A DNA stretch of 6,135 bases from the NCBI GenBank assembly GCA_022704725.1, contig JAKJFV010000106.1, forward strand, positions 1 to 6,135, read 5' to 3'. Source of the DNA: Spirochaetota bacterium. Its GTDB lineage: Bacteria; Spirochaetota; Spirochaetia; Treponematales; Treponemataceae. This document shows positions 5,500-6,135 of this stretch, piece by piece. Made by a program: the position numbers and the translations under genes. The notes under the pieces were generated by a model. That model did no database searches. It had not been told where the DNA came from and saw only the letters and a list, made by a program, of their open reading frames with translations. Position 1 is the stretch's first letter. Each line of letters starts with the position of its first letter.

Positions 5500-6135
5500 A
5501 TGAAAACATCACAAACACTGATCGCGACATTACGGGAAGTTCCCGCAGAGGCTGTTATCGCCAGCCACCAGCTCATGCTCCGCGCAGGCTTATTACGAAA
5601 ACTGGGAAACGGCTTATTTGCCTACCTGCCCTTTGGTTTGCGCTCTTTCCGCAAGGTTGAAAATATTATCCGTGAAGAAATGAACAATATAGGAGCCCTT
5701 GAGTTCCGCCCTTCAGTTGTTGTTCCCGGTGAACTATGGAGAGAATCCGGCCGCTGGGAGACTATGGGAGCCGGAATGCTCCGCGTTACAAACCGTGTCG
5801 ATCAGGAGCTTGTTGTAAGCCCTACCGCAGAAGAGGCTTTTACTTCTCTTATCCGCGATGAACTTTCCTCCTATAAACAGCTTCCAATTACAGCGTATCA
5901 AATAAATACAAAGTACCGCGATGAAATTCGTCCCCGCTACGGTGTCATGAGGGGCCGGGAATTTACCATGAAAGATGCCTACTCCTTTCATGCGGATCAA
6001 AAAAGTCTCGATGAAACCTATGATAATTTTGCTATTGCGTACCGTAAGATTTTCAAGCGTTTGGGCTTATCAGTTATTCCTGTACGTGCAGATGCGGGCG
6101 CCATGGGCGGAACAGGATCAGAAGAGTTCATGGTA
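5500..6135 (+). CDS. proS: Proline--tRNA ligase, bacterial type (3' end missing)
   Basis: Prolyl-tRNA synthetase is a cytoplasmic class II enzyme that activates proline with ATP and charges tRNA-Pro. The first 212 codons are present and the frame is open to the right edge; bacterial-type enzymes are about 570 residues. The N-terminus MKTSQTLIATLREVPAEA parallels E. coli MRTSQ, which fixes the start. S23-H-Q-L-M-L-R-A-G and L35-G-N-G-L-F precede motif 1 (about 53-83, with P71 and the E82-S-G-R-W stretch). T109-A-E-E is the proline-binding loop, and motif 2 runs about 139-163: Y139-R-D-E-I-R-P-R, then R153-E-F-T-M-K-D-A-Y-S-F-H. G203-G-T-G-S-E-E-F marks the point where the bacterial editing (INS) domain normally begins; that domain and motif 3 lie outside the window. 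T109-A-E-E replaces the T-H-E-E of E. coli, an ordinary variant. No Shine-Dalgarno sequence precedes the ATG. The gene is divergent from the DHCR24-like gene. Confidence 0.97.
   Translation, partial: MKTSQTLIATLREVPAEAVIASHQLMLRAGLLRKLGNGLFAYLPFGLRSFRKVENIIREEMNNIGALEFRPSVVVPGELWRESGRWETMGAGMLRVTNRVDQELVVSPTAEEAFTSLIRDELSSYKQLPITAYQINTKYRDEIRPRYGVMRGREFTMKDAYSFHADQKSLDETYDNFAIAYRKIFKRLGLSVIPVRADAGAMGGTGSEEFMV

Noticed and set aside
5734..6000. Minus-strand open frame of 88 codons within proS
   Set aside because: It is fully antisense to a conserved part of proS (motif 1 to motif 2), and the peptide has no recognisable domain.

Overview
The window looks like chromosomal DNA from a host-associated or anaerobic spirochaete, most probably a Treponema. 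The evidence is the protein style: a bacterial-type prolyl-tRNA synthetase, a Ser-Gln type signal-peptide end on a secreted helical-repeat protein, and a DHCR24-like flavoprotein, a gene I associate with treponemes. This assignment comes from pattern recognition and was not checked by a search. Moderate GC and AT-rich promoters fit it. There are no rRNA or tRNA genes, complete insertion sequences or CRISPR arrays.

Layout. (1) Positions 3-881, plus strand: the 3' part of a membrane-anchored polyferredoxin (NapH/NosR/YccM-like), open at the left edge. (2) 938-2104, plus strand: a 12-helix major facilitator transporter, 56 bases downstream and probably co-transcribed. (3) 2105-2342: an intergenic region holding a roughly 99-bp palindromic repeat (2170-2268) with about 10-base internal periodicity. 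A promoter for the next gene lies at its right edge. (4) 2343-3626, plus strand: an exported alpha-helical, TPR-like protein of 427 residues with a strong ribosome binding site. (5) 3639-5240, minus strand: an FAD-dependent oxidoreductase closely resembling eukaryotic 24-dehydrocholesterol reductase (DHCR24/Diminuto). It converges on gene 4 with only 12 bases between the stop codons. (6) 5241-5499: a compact divergent control region. It carries a near-consensus sigma-70 promoter firing left into the DHCR24-like gene, a 39-codon relic of the C-terminal end of a GGDEF (diguanylate cyclase) domain, and an extended -10 element placed so that the proS message would be leaderless. (7) 5500-6135, plus strand: the first 212 codons of proS, running off the right edge.

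The genes do not form one pathway. The polyferredoxin/transporter pair could be a small redox-membrane unit, the exported TPR-like protein is probably a monocistronic envelope gene, and proS is housekeeping. The most unusual items are the sterol-reductase-like flavoprotein in a spirochaete, the decayed GGDEF tail between two promoters, and the palindromic repeat. I did not find a convincing new multi-gene system.
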